Assembly (NCBI RefSeq): GCF_037477895.1 | Contig: NZ_CP132745.1 | Location: forward strand, 725,631-789,630 | From: Mycetohabitans endofungorum | Lineage (GTDB): Bacteria; Pseudomonadota; Gammaproteobacteria; Burkholderiales; Burkholderiaceae | DNA length: 64,000 nucleotides | Direction of reading: 5' to 3' | Part shown: in pieces, positions 1-8,550 of the stretch | Layout of the letters: each line of letters opens with the position of its first letter | How positions within the stretch are numbered: position 1 is the first letter of the stretch | Made by a program: the position numbers and the translations under genes | The notes under the pieces: generated by a model | Seen by the model: the letters and a program-made list of their open reading frames with translations, nothing else | The model's database searches: none | What the model was told of the DNA's origin: nothing

Positions 1-1179
1 GCCGACGCGCTCGAACGCATCGACGGCCGCATCAATCTGTTCCGGCGTGTGCGCGGCGCTCATCTGGGTGCGGATCCTCGCCCGTCCTTTCGGCACCACC
101 GGATACGAAAACCCGATTACATAGACTCCCTCGGCCAGCAATGCCTCGGCCATCCGGCCGGCGAGTTGCGCATCGCCAAGCATGACCGGGATAATCGGGT
201 GCTCACCCGGAATCAATGTAAAGCCCAGCGAACTCATTGCGCGACGGAAACGGGCGCCGTTCTCGCGAACGCGTCGGCGCAATGCCGCCCCTTCGTCGCT
301 GCGCAGCAATTCCAGCACGGTGAGCGACGCATGCGCGATGCTGGGCGCGAGCGTATTGGAGAACAAGTATGGCCGCGAGCGTTGTCGCAGCAGCTCGACG
401 ATCGGCGCACGGGCCGCGACGTATCCGCCCGATGCACCGCCCAGCGCCTTGCCCAGTGTCCCGGTGATGATGTCGACCCGGTCCTGCACACCACAGTGCT
501 CGGGCGTGCCCCGTCCGTGCTCCCCAATGAAACCGACAGCGTGCGAGTCATCGACCATGACCAGCGCGCCATAACGGTCCGCCATATCGCAGATCGCCTT
601 CAACTGCGCGATGCTCCCATCCATGGAGAATACGCCATCGGTCGCAATTAGCTTGAACCGCGCACCGGCCGCGTCGGCCGCCTGCAACTGCGCTTGCAGG
701 TCGTCAATGTCGTTGTTCCGATATCGAAAGCGCTTGGCCTTGCATAACCGTATGCCGTCGATGATGCTTGCATGATTCAATTCGTCACTGATGACCGCGT
801 CGTCCTCCGTCAACAGGGTCTCGAATAATCCACCGTTTGCGTCGAAGCAACTAGAGTAAAGAATAGCATCATCGGTGTGCAGGAACGAGGCTAGTGCCGC
901 TTCGAGTTGTTTGTGAACCGATTGGGTCCCGCAAATGAAGCGTACCGACGCCATGCCGAACCCATCCCGGTCCAAGCCGTCCTTTGCTGACTTCACGATG
1001 CGCGGGTCATCAGCAAGGCCCAGATAATTGTTCGCACAGAAGTTTAGCACCTGAGCACCGTCCACCAGCGCGATGCTCGATGATTGTGGCGAGACAATCA
1101 CGCGCTCTGACTTATAAAATCCGTCTGCACGGATCTGCTCCAGCATAGTGCGCACGTGCGCGAGATAAGCGTCGTTCAT
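1..1179 (-). CDS. kbl: 2-amino-3-ketobutyrate CoA ligase (glycine C-acetyltransferase), 3' end outside window
   Basis: PLP-dependent fold-type I enzyme that cleaves 2-amino-3-oxobutyrate with CoA to glycine and acetyl-CoA, the second step of threonine degradation after threonine dehydrogenase. The 393 visible codons start [10 protein letters not shown] and run off the left edge at AFERVG, only a few residues short of the usual length of about 399. Visible family motifs are [10 protein letters not shown], the cofactor region [19 protein letters not shown] and the PLP-lysine segment [14 protein letters not shown]. The start ATG follows an AGGAG ribosome binding site. A partner tdh gene is expected just outside the left edge. 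The divergent XRE-cupin gene is probably its regulator (inference). Confidence 0.95.
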   Translation of the reverse strand, partial: MNDAYLAHVRTMLEQIRADGFYKSERVIVSPQSSSIALVDGAQVLNFCANNYLGLADDPRIVKSAKDGLDRDGFGMASVRFICGTQSVHKQLEAALASFLHTDDAILYSSCFDANGGLFETLLTEDDAVISDELNHASIIDGIRLCKAKRFRYRNNDIDDLQAQLQAADAAGARFKLIATDGVFSMDGSIAQLKAICDMADRYGALVMVDDSHAVGFIGEHGRGTPEHCGVQDRVDIITGTLGKALGGASGGYVAARAPIVELLRQRSRPYLFSNTLAPSIAHASLTVLELLRSDEGAALRRRVRENGARFRRAMSSLGFTLIPGEHPIIPVMLGDAQLAGRMAEALLAEGVYVIGFSYPVVPKGRARIRTQMSAAHTPEQIDAAVDAFERVG

Positions 1180-1204
1180 GAACACTCCTGAGGTGGGATG
1201 CATA

Positions 1205-1957
1205 ATGCCGATGCAAGCCGCAGCGCTTAGCCTGTTAACATCCAAGCATTCTGGCTTGCTGAACCGATTCAATATCGAATCCATGTTCGGTATATCGAAC
1301 AATTTACTCTACCGAGACATCCATGACAAGTTCCGGCCCACGCTCGCCGGCGCGCCGTACCCCCCGCGCAAACCGCCAGGCAGCACGCGGAGCGACGATG
1401 GTGTTACGCCTCCCCGTGTTGGCGCCCACATCCAGCGGTTGCGCAACGAACGCAAAATGACGCTCGAGGATTTATCCCGCGCGGCGGGGGTATCGAAGTC
1501 GATGCTATCCGACATCGAACGCGACAAAGCCAATCCCACAATCGCAGTGGCCTGGCGCCTGACCAATGCGCTCGGCGTCAACCTGGATCGCCTGTTTGCA
1601 TCGGCAAGCCATGACGCGGATCCCATACAGGTCGCCGGCCCGCATGACATCCCGACGCTGTCCGGCACGGACGCGAAATATCAGCTGCGGGTCTGGGGCC
1701 CGATCGAGTTGGCAGGCCGATTCGAGTGGTATGAATTGACACTGCAGTCCACCGGTGCGCTAGTTTCCGGTGCACACGAGCCCCATACGCATGAACACCT
1801 GACCGTGCTGCATGGCACAATCGAGTTGGAATCGGGTCCGTCGAGCCGCAAACTGAAGGCGGGGGAAACGGCACGCTACCCGGCAGATAAACCGCACGCC
1901 ATCCGCAACGCCGGCAAGGGCAAAGCCACGGCACTGTTGGTCGTCGTACACCCATAA
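1205..1957 (+). CDS. XRE-family transcriptional regulator with C-terminal cupin domain
   Basis: One-component regulator. It has an XRE helix-turn-helix ([20 protein letters not shown], then [27 protein letters not shown]) followed by a cupin_2 domain ([19 protein letters not shown] ... [18 protein letters not shown]). Such XRE-cupin proteins usually sense a small metabolite and regulate neighbouring catabolic genes. It is divergent from kbl, so a role in threonine/glycine catabolism is likely but inferred. The start is uncertain: ATG 1205 has an AGGTGGG-like site upstream, ATG 1178 and ATG 1283 are alternatives, and conserved sequence begins only near 1421. Confidence 0.85.
   Translation: MPMQAAALSLLTSKHSGLLNRFNIESMFGISNNLLYRDIHDKFRPTLAGAPYPPRKPPGSTRSDDGVTPPRVGAHIQRLRNERKMTLEDLSRAAGVSKSMLSDIERDKANPTIAVAWRLTNALGVNLDRLFASASHDADPIQVAGPHDIPTLSGTDAKYQLRVWGPIELAGRFEWYELTLQSTGALVSGAHEPHTHEHLTVLHGTIELESGPSSRKLKAGETARYPADKPHAIRNAGKGKATALLVVVHP
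1266..1301. promoter_or_regulatory. Two adjacent palindromes, candidate operator between kbl and the XRE-cupin gene
   Basis: Two dyads lie side by side: GATTC-6-GAATC at 1266-1281 and TGTTCG-6-CGAACA at 1284-1301. Both have TTC...GAA arms around an ATAT-containing core. They sit inside the 5' part of the regulator reading frame. This either means that the true regulator start lies downstream, or that the operator overlaps the coding start. The position suits autoregulation plus control of the divergent kbl; binding is not shown by sequence alone. Confidence 0.4.
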
Positions 1958-2037
1958 CGACGGCAACGTGATCCCCATCCACGTCGGCGAGTCACGACCA
2001 TAGCTCGCCGATAAAGCCTCCCCCTCTCCCGTAAATC

Positions 2038-2884
2038 CTCACCTTAGCCGTAGAAGCCGCATTCACGCCGGCTGCTCTCCATCTTTTCAAACATTAGTTG
2101 TCCGATGTTAAATCGAGGTCGGCAATCGTTGGCATATCTGCGATTTTTTGCACGGGATTCTGTTGGTCACACCACGATCAACGTCCATGTTGCCATTTTT
2201 CCGGGGGGCGGGTCGTACCTATGCGCACGATTTGCCAAACCTTGCCACGCACGGCAAAGGCCATTTTCTAGTAATGCAGATAGATCCCGATACTGAACAG
2301 CTGGTTGTACACGGCGCATCAAGGCTATCGACGCGTAAACACTGACATGTCAAAGGGAGAGGCTCTAGCCAGCGGCTCTCCGCCAATCCATCGCGTTCCA
2401 CTGATTACCGAGGGAAAGATGACATCCGCGATGTGGAACGAATTGCCTGGATTTTGCTATAGGCCCCGAAAACCCTCACCTTTATGCTTATGCAGGCAGC
2501 AGCACGATGACAGGGATCCGTCGATGGTAAACGCAGATGCAGAGGCACGTGCTCAGCCCCGACATCCAGTCAAACGAGGATACGTGGTCGGACGCGTTCA
2601 GCGAACAACCGGATGGCGCAGCAAGACGGCAGGCCTCAGGTCCCCCCCGTGGCGGCTCATGTCCTGATCCTGTAAAAGCTCACTCCTCAGCCCCCGAAGA
2701 TTCTCACCATCGTTTTCTGCGAAAGCGCTTCCATCAATGTCCTGTAAAATATCACCTTATCTCCCGAAAAAGCTCACCTCAAAAGATATCCAGCGCCGCA
2801 ATGCCCTTTTACGGCCTATTCAGATGCGAGCGCGGCCGCCCCGCAGTGCAATGTACCAAATGATAGCTCCCGAAAAATCTCACC
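2038..2884 (-). repeat. Left iteron-like repeat cluster (minus orientation)
   Basis: Seven degenerate copies of a 17-18 bp repeat occur here with the core CTCACC (rc GGTGAG) preceded by CCCGAAAA or CCTGTAAA. The cores lie at about 2038, 2475, 2679, 2703, 2751, 2773 and 2879. On the minus strand they read as AGGTGAGNNTTTTCGGGA, the same consensus as the plus-oriented cluster at 4634-5933. Several spacings are multiples of roughly 22-24 bp (2679, 2703, 2751, 2773). No convincing gene exists between 1958 and 2981; the short frames there are interrupted by these repeats. Confidence 0.75.
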
Positions 2885-2981
2885 TTTGAATGCAGTGTGA
2901 CGCCTTGCGTCAGCGCATCGCTTAGCCTAGCTGTATCGTAAGCCGCCAAGCTGACAGCGTTGCAAGCCGCTTGTCCCACGT

Positions 2982-4187
2982 TCAGCTTGATACCGATGAT
3001 GAGACGGCAGCGGCAAATCGATTATAAGCGGACAGCCGAGAAGGGGCTTCACCGGAGGTGCGCTCGCATGCTGGGCATTGCAATTCGAAGCGTCCATCGT
3101 GCTCATACAGTTCAGGCTCCGCATCACCGCATGCCGCACATGTCGATGGCAGTGCGACGAAACCGTCAACAGCGGTACCAATCGACGCAATTTCCTCATG
3201 GGTGAGACGGCCAGCTAGCGCCAGGTCGGCAACCAATTTGCCAAGTGTCGACGGTACGCCCGCTTGTACGCGGAACTGCTCTATTTGCCGACTCAATCGG
3301 TCAACTTCGTCCGACTTTGTATCCAGTTGGTTTTGCAGCGTGTCGGCACGCGCCTTGATTGCCGCTAGTTGCTGGACATGCTCGAATTCCTTACGGCTTT
3401 GCTCACGCAAGCCGGCTTGGTACGAAGACGAGGCTGAACGTAGCGTGTCCAGTTCGACCAATAACGGCTTGACTCGGCGCTCAGCGTTCGCGATGGCATC
3501 CTTAATCTCGGCTGCATAGTGCTCAGTACGGGCTTTCAACTCAGTCTGTAGTGACTCGACTTTATTGCGTAACGTCGAAATCTCTGCTTCGCTATCCGCC
3601 AACCGGCCTTTCAGCAAGATCACTTGTTCGTGCGCCCGTCTGGCCATGGTCCGTTCGGTTGCCAGCCGCTCGGCCAATTCCCCTTCTTTGAGCGTTGCAC
3701 CAGTCCACGCGTCATGATGCCGTTGTAATTCGGCACGGGCATGCTCATACAATAGCTGCGCATCTCGGGCTTTTTGCTCTGCTGCGGCGATAGTCTGTTG
3801 CATCTCGACACGTTTTTGCGCGAGTTCATCCCGTGCTGCGGCAAGTGCGGCATCGTAAAGGCTGCGAAGCAGTTCGCCAGCGGTGCTGTGGAGCGCTGGC
3901 GGCAGTACACCGGCATCGATCCGCACCTTTGACGTGTCGCGCACTCGCTCCCAGAAAAACTCGATATCTTTCGGAATGTCACTGGCGCTGCCGACACCGG
4001 TCAATTCCCGGACATTGGCTAGTGTTGGGCGGACCGCGTGATCGAAAAATAGACGTTTACACGCATGCAGCGACAATTCGCGACGCCGGGTGCCCTGCGC
4101 TTTCAAGCTTAGCAGTTCGTCCCGTATCGCCTGCTTGTCTTCATCATTCATCGGAGCAAGCCTAGCATAGTCAACTGGAGCAATCAT
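2982..4187 (-). CDS. KfrA-like plasmid DNA-binding coiled-coil protein with C-terminal four-cysteine motif
   Basis: Residues about 15-110 resemble the KfrA N-terminal DNA-binding domain (DELLSLKAQGTRRRELSLHA ... VRELTGVGSASDIPKDIEFFWERV). Residues about 110-310 form a long heptad-rich coiled coil with many Glu, Lys, Ala and Leu residues. The C-terminus carries CAAC-X18-CPAC, a likely zinc-ribbon-type knuckle that I do not recall from classical KfrA. KfrA proteins are autoregulated DNA-binding proteins that contribute to stability of IncP and related plasmids. The gene lies between the two iteron clusters, next to repB-parAB, which supports a replicon-maintenance role. An alternative start is Met13 (4151). 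Neither start has an obvious ribosome binding site. Confidence 0.75.
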   Translation of the reverse strand: MIAPVDYARLAPMNDEDKQAIRDELLSLKAQGTRRRELSLHACKRLFFDHAVRPTLANVRELTGVGSASDIPKDIEFFWERVRDTSKVRIDAGVLPPALHSTAGELLRSLYDAALAAARDELAQKRVEMQQTIAAAEQKARDAQLLYEHARAELQRHHDAWTGATLKEGELAERLATERTMARRAHEQVILLKGRLADSEAEISTLRNKVESLQTELKARTEHYAAEIKDAIANAERRVKPLLVELDTLRSASSSYQAGLREQSRKEFEHVQQLAAIKARADTLQNQLDTKSDEVDRLSRQIEQFRVQAGVPSTLGKLVADLALAGRLTHEEIASIGTAVDGFVALPSTCAACGDAEPELYEHDGRFELQCPACERTSGEAPSRLSAYNRFAAAVSSSVSS

Positions 4188-4289
4188 AACAAACTACGTA
4201 AGATTTGCTACCAATTTATTCACTGAGCGTTACTCTCCCTGCCATGGTGTTGGATCACCATATTTTGAGTAAAAGGAACTGGAATCGGT

Positions 4290-4373
4290 GTGAAACATTA
4301 AATAGGGCGGTCAAAAATATCCTTATGTTCCAAGTGCTTGGCGCACTCCGCAGGATTTAACTTAATGTTTCAC
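4290..4373. repeat. Perfect 12-bp inverted repeat upstream of the KfrA-like gene
   Basis: GTGAAACATTAA at 4290-4301 is repeated as its exact reverse complement TTAATGTTTCAC at 4362-4373. Between them lies a smaller dyad, AGTGC...GCACT. The arms are separated by 60 bp, about 100-190 bp upstream of the KfrA-like start. KfrA-type proteins bind repeats at their own promoter, so this may be an operator or a structural element of the origin; that link is inference. Confidence 0.45.
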
Positions 4374-4633
4374 GAGCCCGGTTAGCCCAGTTGGTTAGGC
4401 TAGTTAATCCCCGCTGGGTGCTCCCAGAACGCCGGCTAGCTAAAGAGAAAAAGCGTAGCGGTTGCTACTTTGATGATTGCAGTGGTACAGGGTAACCACA
4501 GTAGCGCGTTATGCCATAGCTTTTTCAGAGACTCGCGGGTTTCTTGAGTCAGTTAACAGAAACACGTAGAAGTATCTTTAAAAACGTTAACGCCAGCTCA
4601 AACCCTTGTCTGGCATGGCTTTCCGGGCGACAA

Positions 4634-5945
4634 GGTGAGGGTTTCCAGGAACTCAGGTGAGACTTCACGGGATGCCACGGTGATGGGGTTCAGGGAGTCC
4701 GGTGAGGAGTGACAGGAAACATCGTGAGCGGATTCGGGGGCAGGTCACGCAGCTTTGGTGGCTATAGGTGAGACTTTTCAGGACGATACCCGCGCGGGCC
4801 CCCAACCAGTAAAGCGTTGGTGCGGTGGAGTATTTGGTTGAAAAACATTATGGTGAGCTTTTTCAGGAGGTAGTGGTCGCCGTGCGGGGCTGCCTTTCGT
4901 TGCTCAATTTTTTGGCAAGGTGAAGTTTTTCGGGACTTAAGCGCCTTTCAAGGTGAGCCGATACGGGAGTAGACGTAAGGTAGACGGCGTTCTGCGTATC
5001 GTGGCGCTGCAAAGGTGAGCTTTTTCGGGGGCGGTGGTTTTCTCTTCCTTCGCGGATCATGGCTCGCCTCCGAACGGCATGAAGGCGCATTGAGCGGGAG
5101 TTCAGTACGAATATTTGCTCAAGTAAGCATGACGGCACCGTTAGGTGAGTCTTTTCGGGAGCCGGATTGCAGCTTAGGTAGGCCGTTCAGTAGGCGTTAC
5201 CGGGCAATAAGGTGAGATTTTACAGGATCGGCCAGCGTGAGCATACAATGCCATTTCGGCCGTTCCGTTACGTGGGGTGAGCCGTCACTTTTCATGAAGT
5301 ATTTGATTTATAAGGGATTCTGAGCACCGTATCATTGCTGCTATACTATAAAGGTGAGCTTTTTCGGGGCCTCAGGACAGAAGAAGGGGGGCACTGTCGC
5401 CGGGGTTGATGCTGTTCAATGTTCTGCGTAAGGGTGAGGGTTTTCGGGACTTATAGCATTTGGCCTCGAAGCCGCATGCACTTTTAACGGGTAGGTGCCC
5501 CTTTTTCGAGCGCTATGACGAGTGTTTTCGGCGTGTTATATGGCCAATGACGGACTGTGGCGGCTTTCCTCCCGACAAAGGTGAGCGTTTTCGGGAGGTT
5601 TTGCAGCGCAATAAGAGAGCGTTGTTCTGTCGATCCCCCGCCAGCGGGGCGCAGGTCGTTGATCAACGGTGAGCGTTTTCAGGAAAGGCCTGCAATAAAC
5701 CTTTGCTTATCTGCAATCGTAACAAAAACCGCTTTAAGGACAAGGACATGCAGTCCATTTCAGCCGACGTATGAATTTTGCGACAGGCCAAAGGTGAGGC
5801 TTTTCGGGACTCAATTTTAGGGTTCGTAGAGGGGGAGACGGTTATGCATACGTCTGCAGCCCCGACTACAAGGGGCGTTACCGTATCAGCCCGATTTTCA
5901 TAGGTGAGAATCTTCGGGGGACCTCGCGGTGAGGTGGGTGTTTTC
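4634..5945 (+). repeat. Right iteron-like repeat cluster (plus orientation)
   Basis: About twenty copies of AGGTGAGNNTTTTCGGGA occur, with GGTGAG cores near 4634, 4656, 4679, 4701, 4723 (CGTGAG), 4767, 4852, 4919, 4952, 5014, 5144, 5211, 5276, 5353, 5433, 5580, 5668, 5793, 5903 and 5928. The first five are phased at 22-23 bp. Later copies are spaced irregularly by about 25-150 bp. The copies closest to repB and in the middle (5014, 5144, 5353, 5433, 5580, 5793) match the consensus best. Iterons bound by the Rep_3 initiator encoded immediately downstream are the simplest explanation. Confidence 0.85.
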
Positions 5946-5950
5946 GCGGT

Positions 5951-5973
5951 GTCTCACCCATCAGGGGTGAGAC
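5951..5973. promoter_or_regulatory. Inverted iteron half-sites, candidate repB operator
   Basis: GTCTCACCC (5951-5959) and GGGTGAGAC (5965-5973) form a perfect 9-bp dyad with a 5-bp spacer, and each arm contains the GGTGAG core of the iterons. It lies 66 bp before the repB start. In iteron plasmids Rep dimers typically repress rep through an inverted version of the iteron, so autorepression is the natural reading. A further CTCACC occurs at 5991. Confidence 0.6.
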
Positions 5974-6038
5974 GATGGATGTAGACGGCTCTCACCATAG
6001 CGGGTATTCTTCAAGCAACCACTGTCCGGACCTGACAC

Positions 6039-7385
6039 ATGGCCACCCGCGTTGCAAAGAAGAAGACCGATGTTGTCAGCCCGAACTCCTCGGAGTTGCG
6101 CAAGGCCGTTGAAGCCATCGCGATTCAGCCCAAGAGCGGTAAGATTACCTTGCTGACTCGCAAGCTGTTCAATGTGCTGTTGGCTGTTGCGCAGCAAGCC
6201 GATGAGTCGGGCGACACCTATCGGGCGTTGCTTTCGGATATCGTCGCAAATTCCGCGTTCGACTCTAATGACACGGCGCTGGTCAAGGAACATTTGCGTC
6301 GGATGGTATCGGTGCAGGTCGAATGGAGCACTGGGACATCGAGCCAGAAACCGGGACGCAAGTGGGGTATCTCAACGTTAATCGCGGACGCCGAAATTCT
6401 CGAGGATGCGACTACCCGGCGCGTATGGGTCGAATTCTCGTTTGCCCCGAAGATCAAGAAGAAGCTTCTCGATCCGGTCCAGTATGCCCGCCTGAGCTTG
6501 CAGTTTCAAAGCCAACTGCGTAGCAGTGCCGGGTTGGCGCTGTATGAGATCTGCGTACGCTACTTAACCAATCCAAGCCATCTTACGATGCGTGAGCCAT
6601 GGGAGTGGTGGCGTCCCATCTTGTCCGGAACACCGGACTCGGAGGCTGGCGATGAAGCCAAGCGCGAATACAAGTATTTCAAGCGCGATTATCTTCGTCC
6701 TGCGATCGCGGAAGTGAATGCGGTAACCAATATTAATGTTGAATTGATCGAGCATCGTGAAGGACGGCGTGTATCGGAAATCCAGTTTCGAGTAGCAGAG
6801 CGCAAGCAACCGATGCTGGCGCTCGATGAACATCCAAACGTGTTCGACAGCACGTTGGTCGATCGCATGGTCAAGCTCGGTATTCCGTTGAAAGAGGCGC
6901 AGACGCTGTACGCCGACAGTGAAGAAAATCGCATTCGCGCCGCGTTGCAGATGACCGAGCAACGGATGCGCAGCACGACGCTGCCTGCGGTACGCAGTGC
7001 TGCGGCGCTGTTCAAGGATGCCCTGAAGAAAGGCTACGCGCCGCCGGTCGAAGAAGTCCCAACGCTGCAAGTCAAGAAGGTCGCTGGAGAAGAGGATCCA
7101 AAGGCCCGGCTATTGGCTGAATACGCTGCGTATCGTCGCAAACAGGCGCGTGAGCTTTATGACGAGCAGGACGATGCGGGGCGGGAGCTTGCCCGGGAAT
7201 CATTCGAGGACGAAGCGTTGCCGGGTCTGGGCGCTCACCTGCGGGACGAATGGCGTAAGCGTGGCATCGCGTCAAAGATCGCCGAGACGGCCTTTTTTGA
7301 TTGGCTGGCGCTGAAAACGTGGGGCGAGCCGACGGATGGCGACCTGCTCGCGTTCACGTTGAACCACGCACGCGCCGCAGCATAA
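6039..7385 (+). CDS. repB: Replication initiator protein, Rep_3 family
   Basis: 448-residue plasmid-type initiator. The Rep_3 domain covers about residues 25-255: KSGKITLLTRKLFNVLLAVA, then a first winged helix, and the second-domain signature SSAGLALYEICVRYL ... EWWRPILSG ... KYFKRDYLRPAIAEVN. The C-terminal 190 residues are charged and less conserved. The protein should bind the GGTGAG iterons upstream and open the origin. It is convergent with parB, with only 38 bp between their stops, and a 9-bp inverted iteron dyad precedes it. The ATG at 6039 is the first plausible start and begins a lysine-rich N-terminus (MATRVAKKKTD). Confidence 0.93.
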   Translation: MATRVAKKKTDVVSPNSSELRKAVEAIAIQPKSGKITLLTRKLFNVLLAVAQQADESGDTYRALLSDIVANSAFDSNDTALVKEHLRRMVSVQVEWSTGTSSQKPGRKWGISTLIADAEILEDATTRRVWVEFSFAPKIKKKLLDPVQYARLSLQFQSQLRSSAGLALYEICVRYLTNPSHLTMREPWEWWRPILSGTPDSEAGDEAKREYKYFKRDYLRPAIAEVNAVTNINVELIEHREGRRVSEIQFRVAERKQPMLALDEHPNVFDSTLVDRMVKLGIPLKEAQTLYADSEENRIRAALQMTEQRMRSTTLPAVRSAAALFKDALKKGYAPPVEEVPTLQVKKVAGEEDPKARLLAEYAAYRRKQARELYDEQDDAGRELARESFEDEALPGLGAHLRDEWRKRGIASKIAETAFFDWLALKTWGEPTDGDLLAFTLNHARAAA

Positions 7386-7423
7386 TCGTCTTGCGGAATG
7401 CTGCCGGTGGCGCGTGCGGGGTG

Positions 7424-8527
7424 TTACGCGTCGGTTGTGTTGGCGCCGTGGCCACTGGTGTCCGAGGTTTTTGGCATCAATAGCGCTTCGATCTGTGCCA
7501 ACAATTCGTCGCGCTTTTCCCGTGTCAGTCCCTTCAGCTTCAACTCAAGGCGGTCGTCACCATACGACTTTAGGTCGCCAAGCGTCGCTCCGCCGACTTT
7601 GATTTCCAGCCGTTGCGCGTAGCGCTGTCGGCGCAGCGGCTTGGGCGCGTCACTAGATACTCCCCTGCCCTTGACGATATCGGCAACTTGCCGGGTGCTG
7701 AGGTCGTTGGCGACGATTTTGTTGATCAATCGAAGCGTGGCATCTGTACCCTTTGCGGAATGATATCGGGCAACTTGGTACGCCATGTTAGAGCCAAACC
7801 GATCCGGCCTAGCCACCATTTCCTGCATGACGGCTTCCGGGAGTTTCGCAATGCCTAATGCGACGGCAACTGTCGACTCATCAATGCCAAGATGCTCGGC
7901 AAGTTCGCGTTGACTTTGGAAATGCTGCTCGTCGAGAAAGCGTCGCCATACGATGGCGTTGTCGAAGACTGTTTGCGAGTCCCGCTGGACGTTCAAATCA
8001 TAGCCGAGCTTATAGCTCTCAATGCCAATAGGCAAGTCTACGACGATTGCCCTGACACTTTCCTTGTTGGCTTCTCTCAATGCCCGCACGCGGCGGCCGC
8101 CGTCACTGACGAAGAATGTGCCGGGGTTTTGATGATCCGGAATGACGTGAATAGCCTGCTGCTGACCTTGCTTGGCAAGGTTCACGGCAAGTTCGGCAAT
8201 CGACGACTTCAGGTAGAAATGGCGCGGATTGAAGGGACTGGGTTTGATCGCTTTTAGTGGTAACTCAATGACCTGTCCCGGTGTATATCCATTTGCAGTA
8301 CGCCACGCGCGGTACGCCGCCGATTCGTTGGAGCGCGGGGTGATGGTCTCGGACGGATCAGGCGCCCCGTCCTTTTTAGCAATCGCGACCGGTTCGGGCG
8401 TATCGGGGCTACTGGGCTGCTTGACCCACGTGTCGATCGCGTTGAGACGTTCCAGTGCTGTTCGCTTTTCGCTGGTCGTCGTATCCGGCCGTGCCTGGAA
8501 GCCTCGGGCGAGTTGAGAGGATTTCAT
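7424..8527 (-). CDS. parB: Chromosome/plasmid partitioning protein ParB
   Basis: 367-residue centromere-binding protein of the ParB/RepB/Spo0J family. The N-terminal 80 residues are low complexity. The ParB nuclease-fold domain follows (IELPLKAIKPSPFNPRHFY), with the arginine patch GGRRVR at 143-148. Then come the HTH domain (RELAEHLGIDESTVAVALGIAKLP) and a C-terminal dimerisation region. The gene lies 23 bp downstream of parA on the same strand. Its AAGGAG ribosome binding site directly abuts a perfect 16-bp parS-like palindrome at 8535-8550. Confidence 0.95.
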   Translation of the reverse strand: MKSSQLARGFQARPDTTTSEKRTALERLNAIDTWVKQPSSPDTPEPVAIAKKDGAPDPSETITPRSNESAAYRAWRTANGYTPGQVIELPLKAIKPSPFNPRHFYLKSSIAELAVNLAKQGQQQAIHVIPDHQNPGTFFVSDGGRRVRALREANKESVRAIVVDLPIGIESYKLGYDLNVQRDSQTVFDNAIVWRRFLDEQHFQSQRELAEHLGIDESTVAVALGIAKLPEAVMQEMVARPDRFGSNMAYQVARYHSAKGTDATLRLINKIVANDLSTRQVADIVKGRGVSSDAPKPLRRQRYAQRLEIKVGGATLGDLKSYGDDRLELKLKGLTREKRDELLAQIEALLMPKTSDTSGHGANTTDA

Positions 8528-8534
8528 ACGGCTC

Positions 8535-8550
8535 CTTTATGCGCATAAAG
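8535..8550. other. parS-like centromere site (perfect palindrome) between parA and parB
   Basis: CTTTATGCGCATAAAG is a perfect 16-bp palindrome in the 23-bp gap between parA and parB. Its last bases (AAG, minus strand) form part of the AAGGAG ribosome binding site of parB. Related ATGCGCAT-centred palindromes are known as parS of secondary replicons in Burkholderia. Three near-identical sites occur at 9301, 9927 and 24217. Confidence 0.8.

Larger units (their letters stand above)
4188..6038. other. Putative iteron-type origin of replication region
   Basis: This 1.85-kb non-coding stretch lies between the KfrA-like gene and repB. It contains the plus-oriented iterons, the 12-bp inverted repeat near 4290 and the operator-like inverted iteron at 5951. 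Short frames inside it (for example 5460-5672 and 5557-5820) contain repeats and show no family features, so I treat it as non-coding. The link to replication rests on the position beside repB, parB and parA. I could not locate a clear DnaA box cluster or an AT-rich unwinding element by eye. Confidence 0.65.

Noticed and set aside
4374..4445. tRNA-like D-arm (TTAGCCCAGTTGGTTAGGCTA) in the origin region
   Set aside because: The D-arm looks convincing, but no matching acceptor stem, anticodon arm or GTTCRANNC T-loop can be drawn. At most it is a relic of a tRNA gene.
4634..5945. CRISPR-like appearance of the repeats
   Set aside because: Repeats are too short and degenerate, spacers vary from 5 to over 100 bp and no cas gene is near. 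An initiator gene lies next to them, so iterons fit better.
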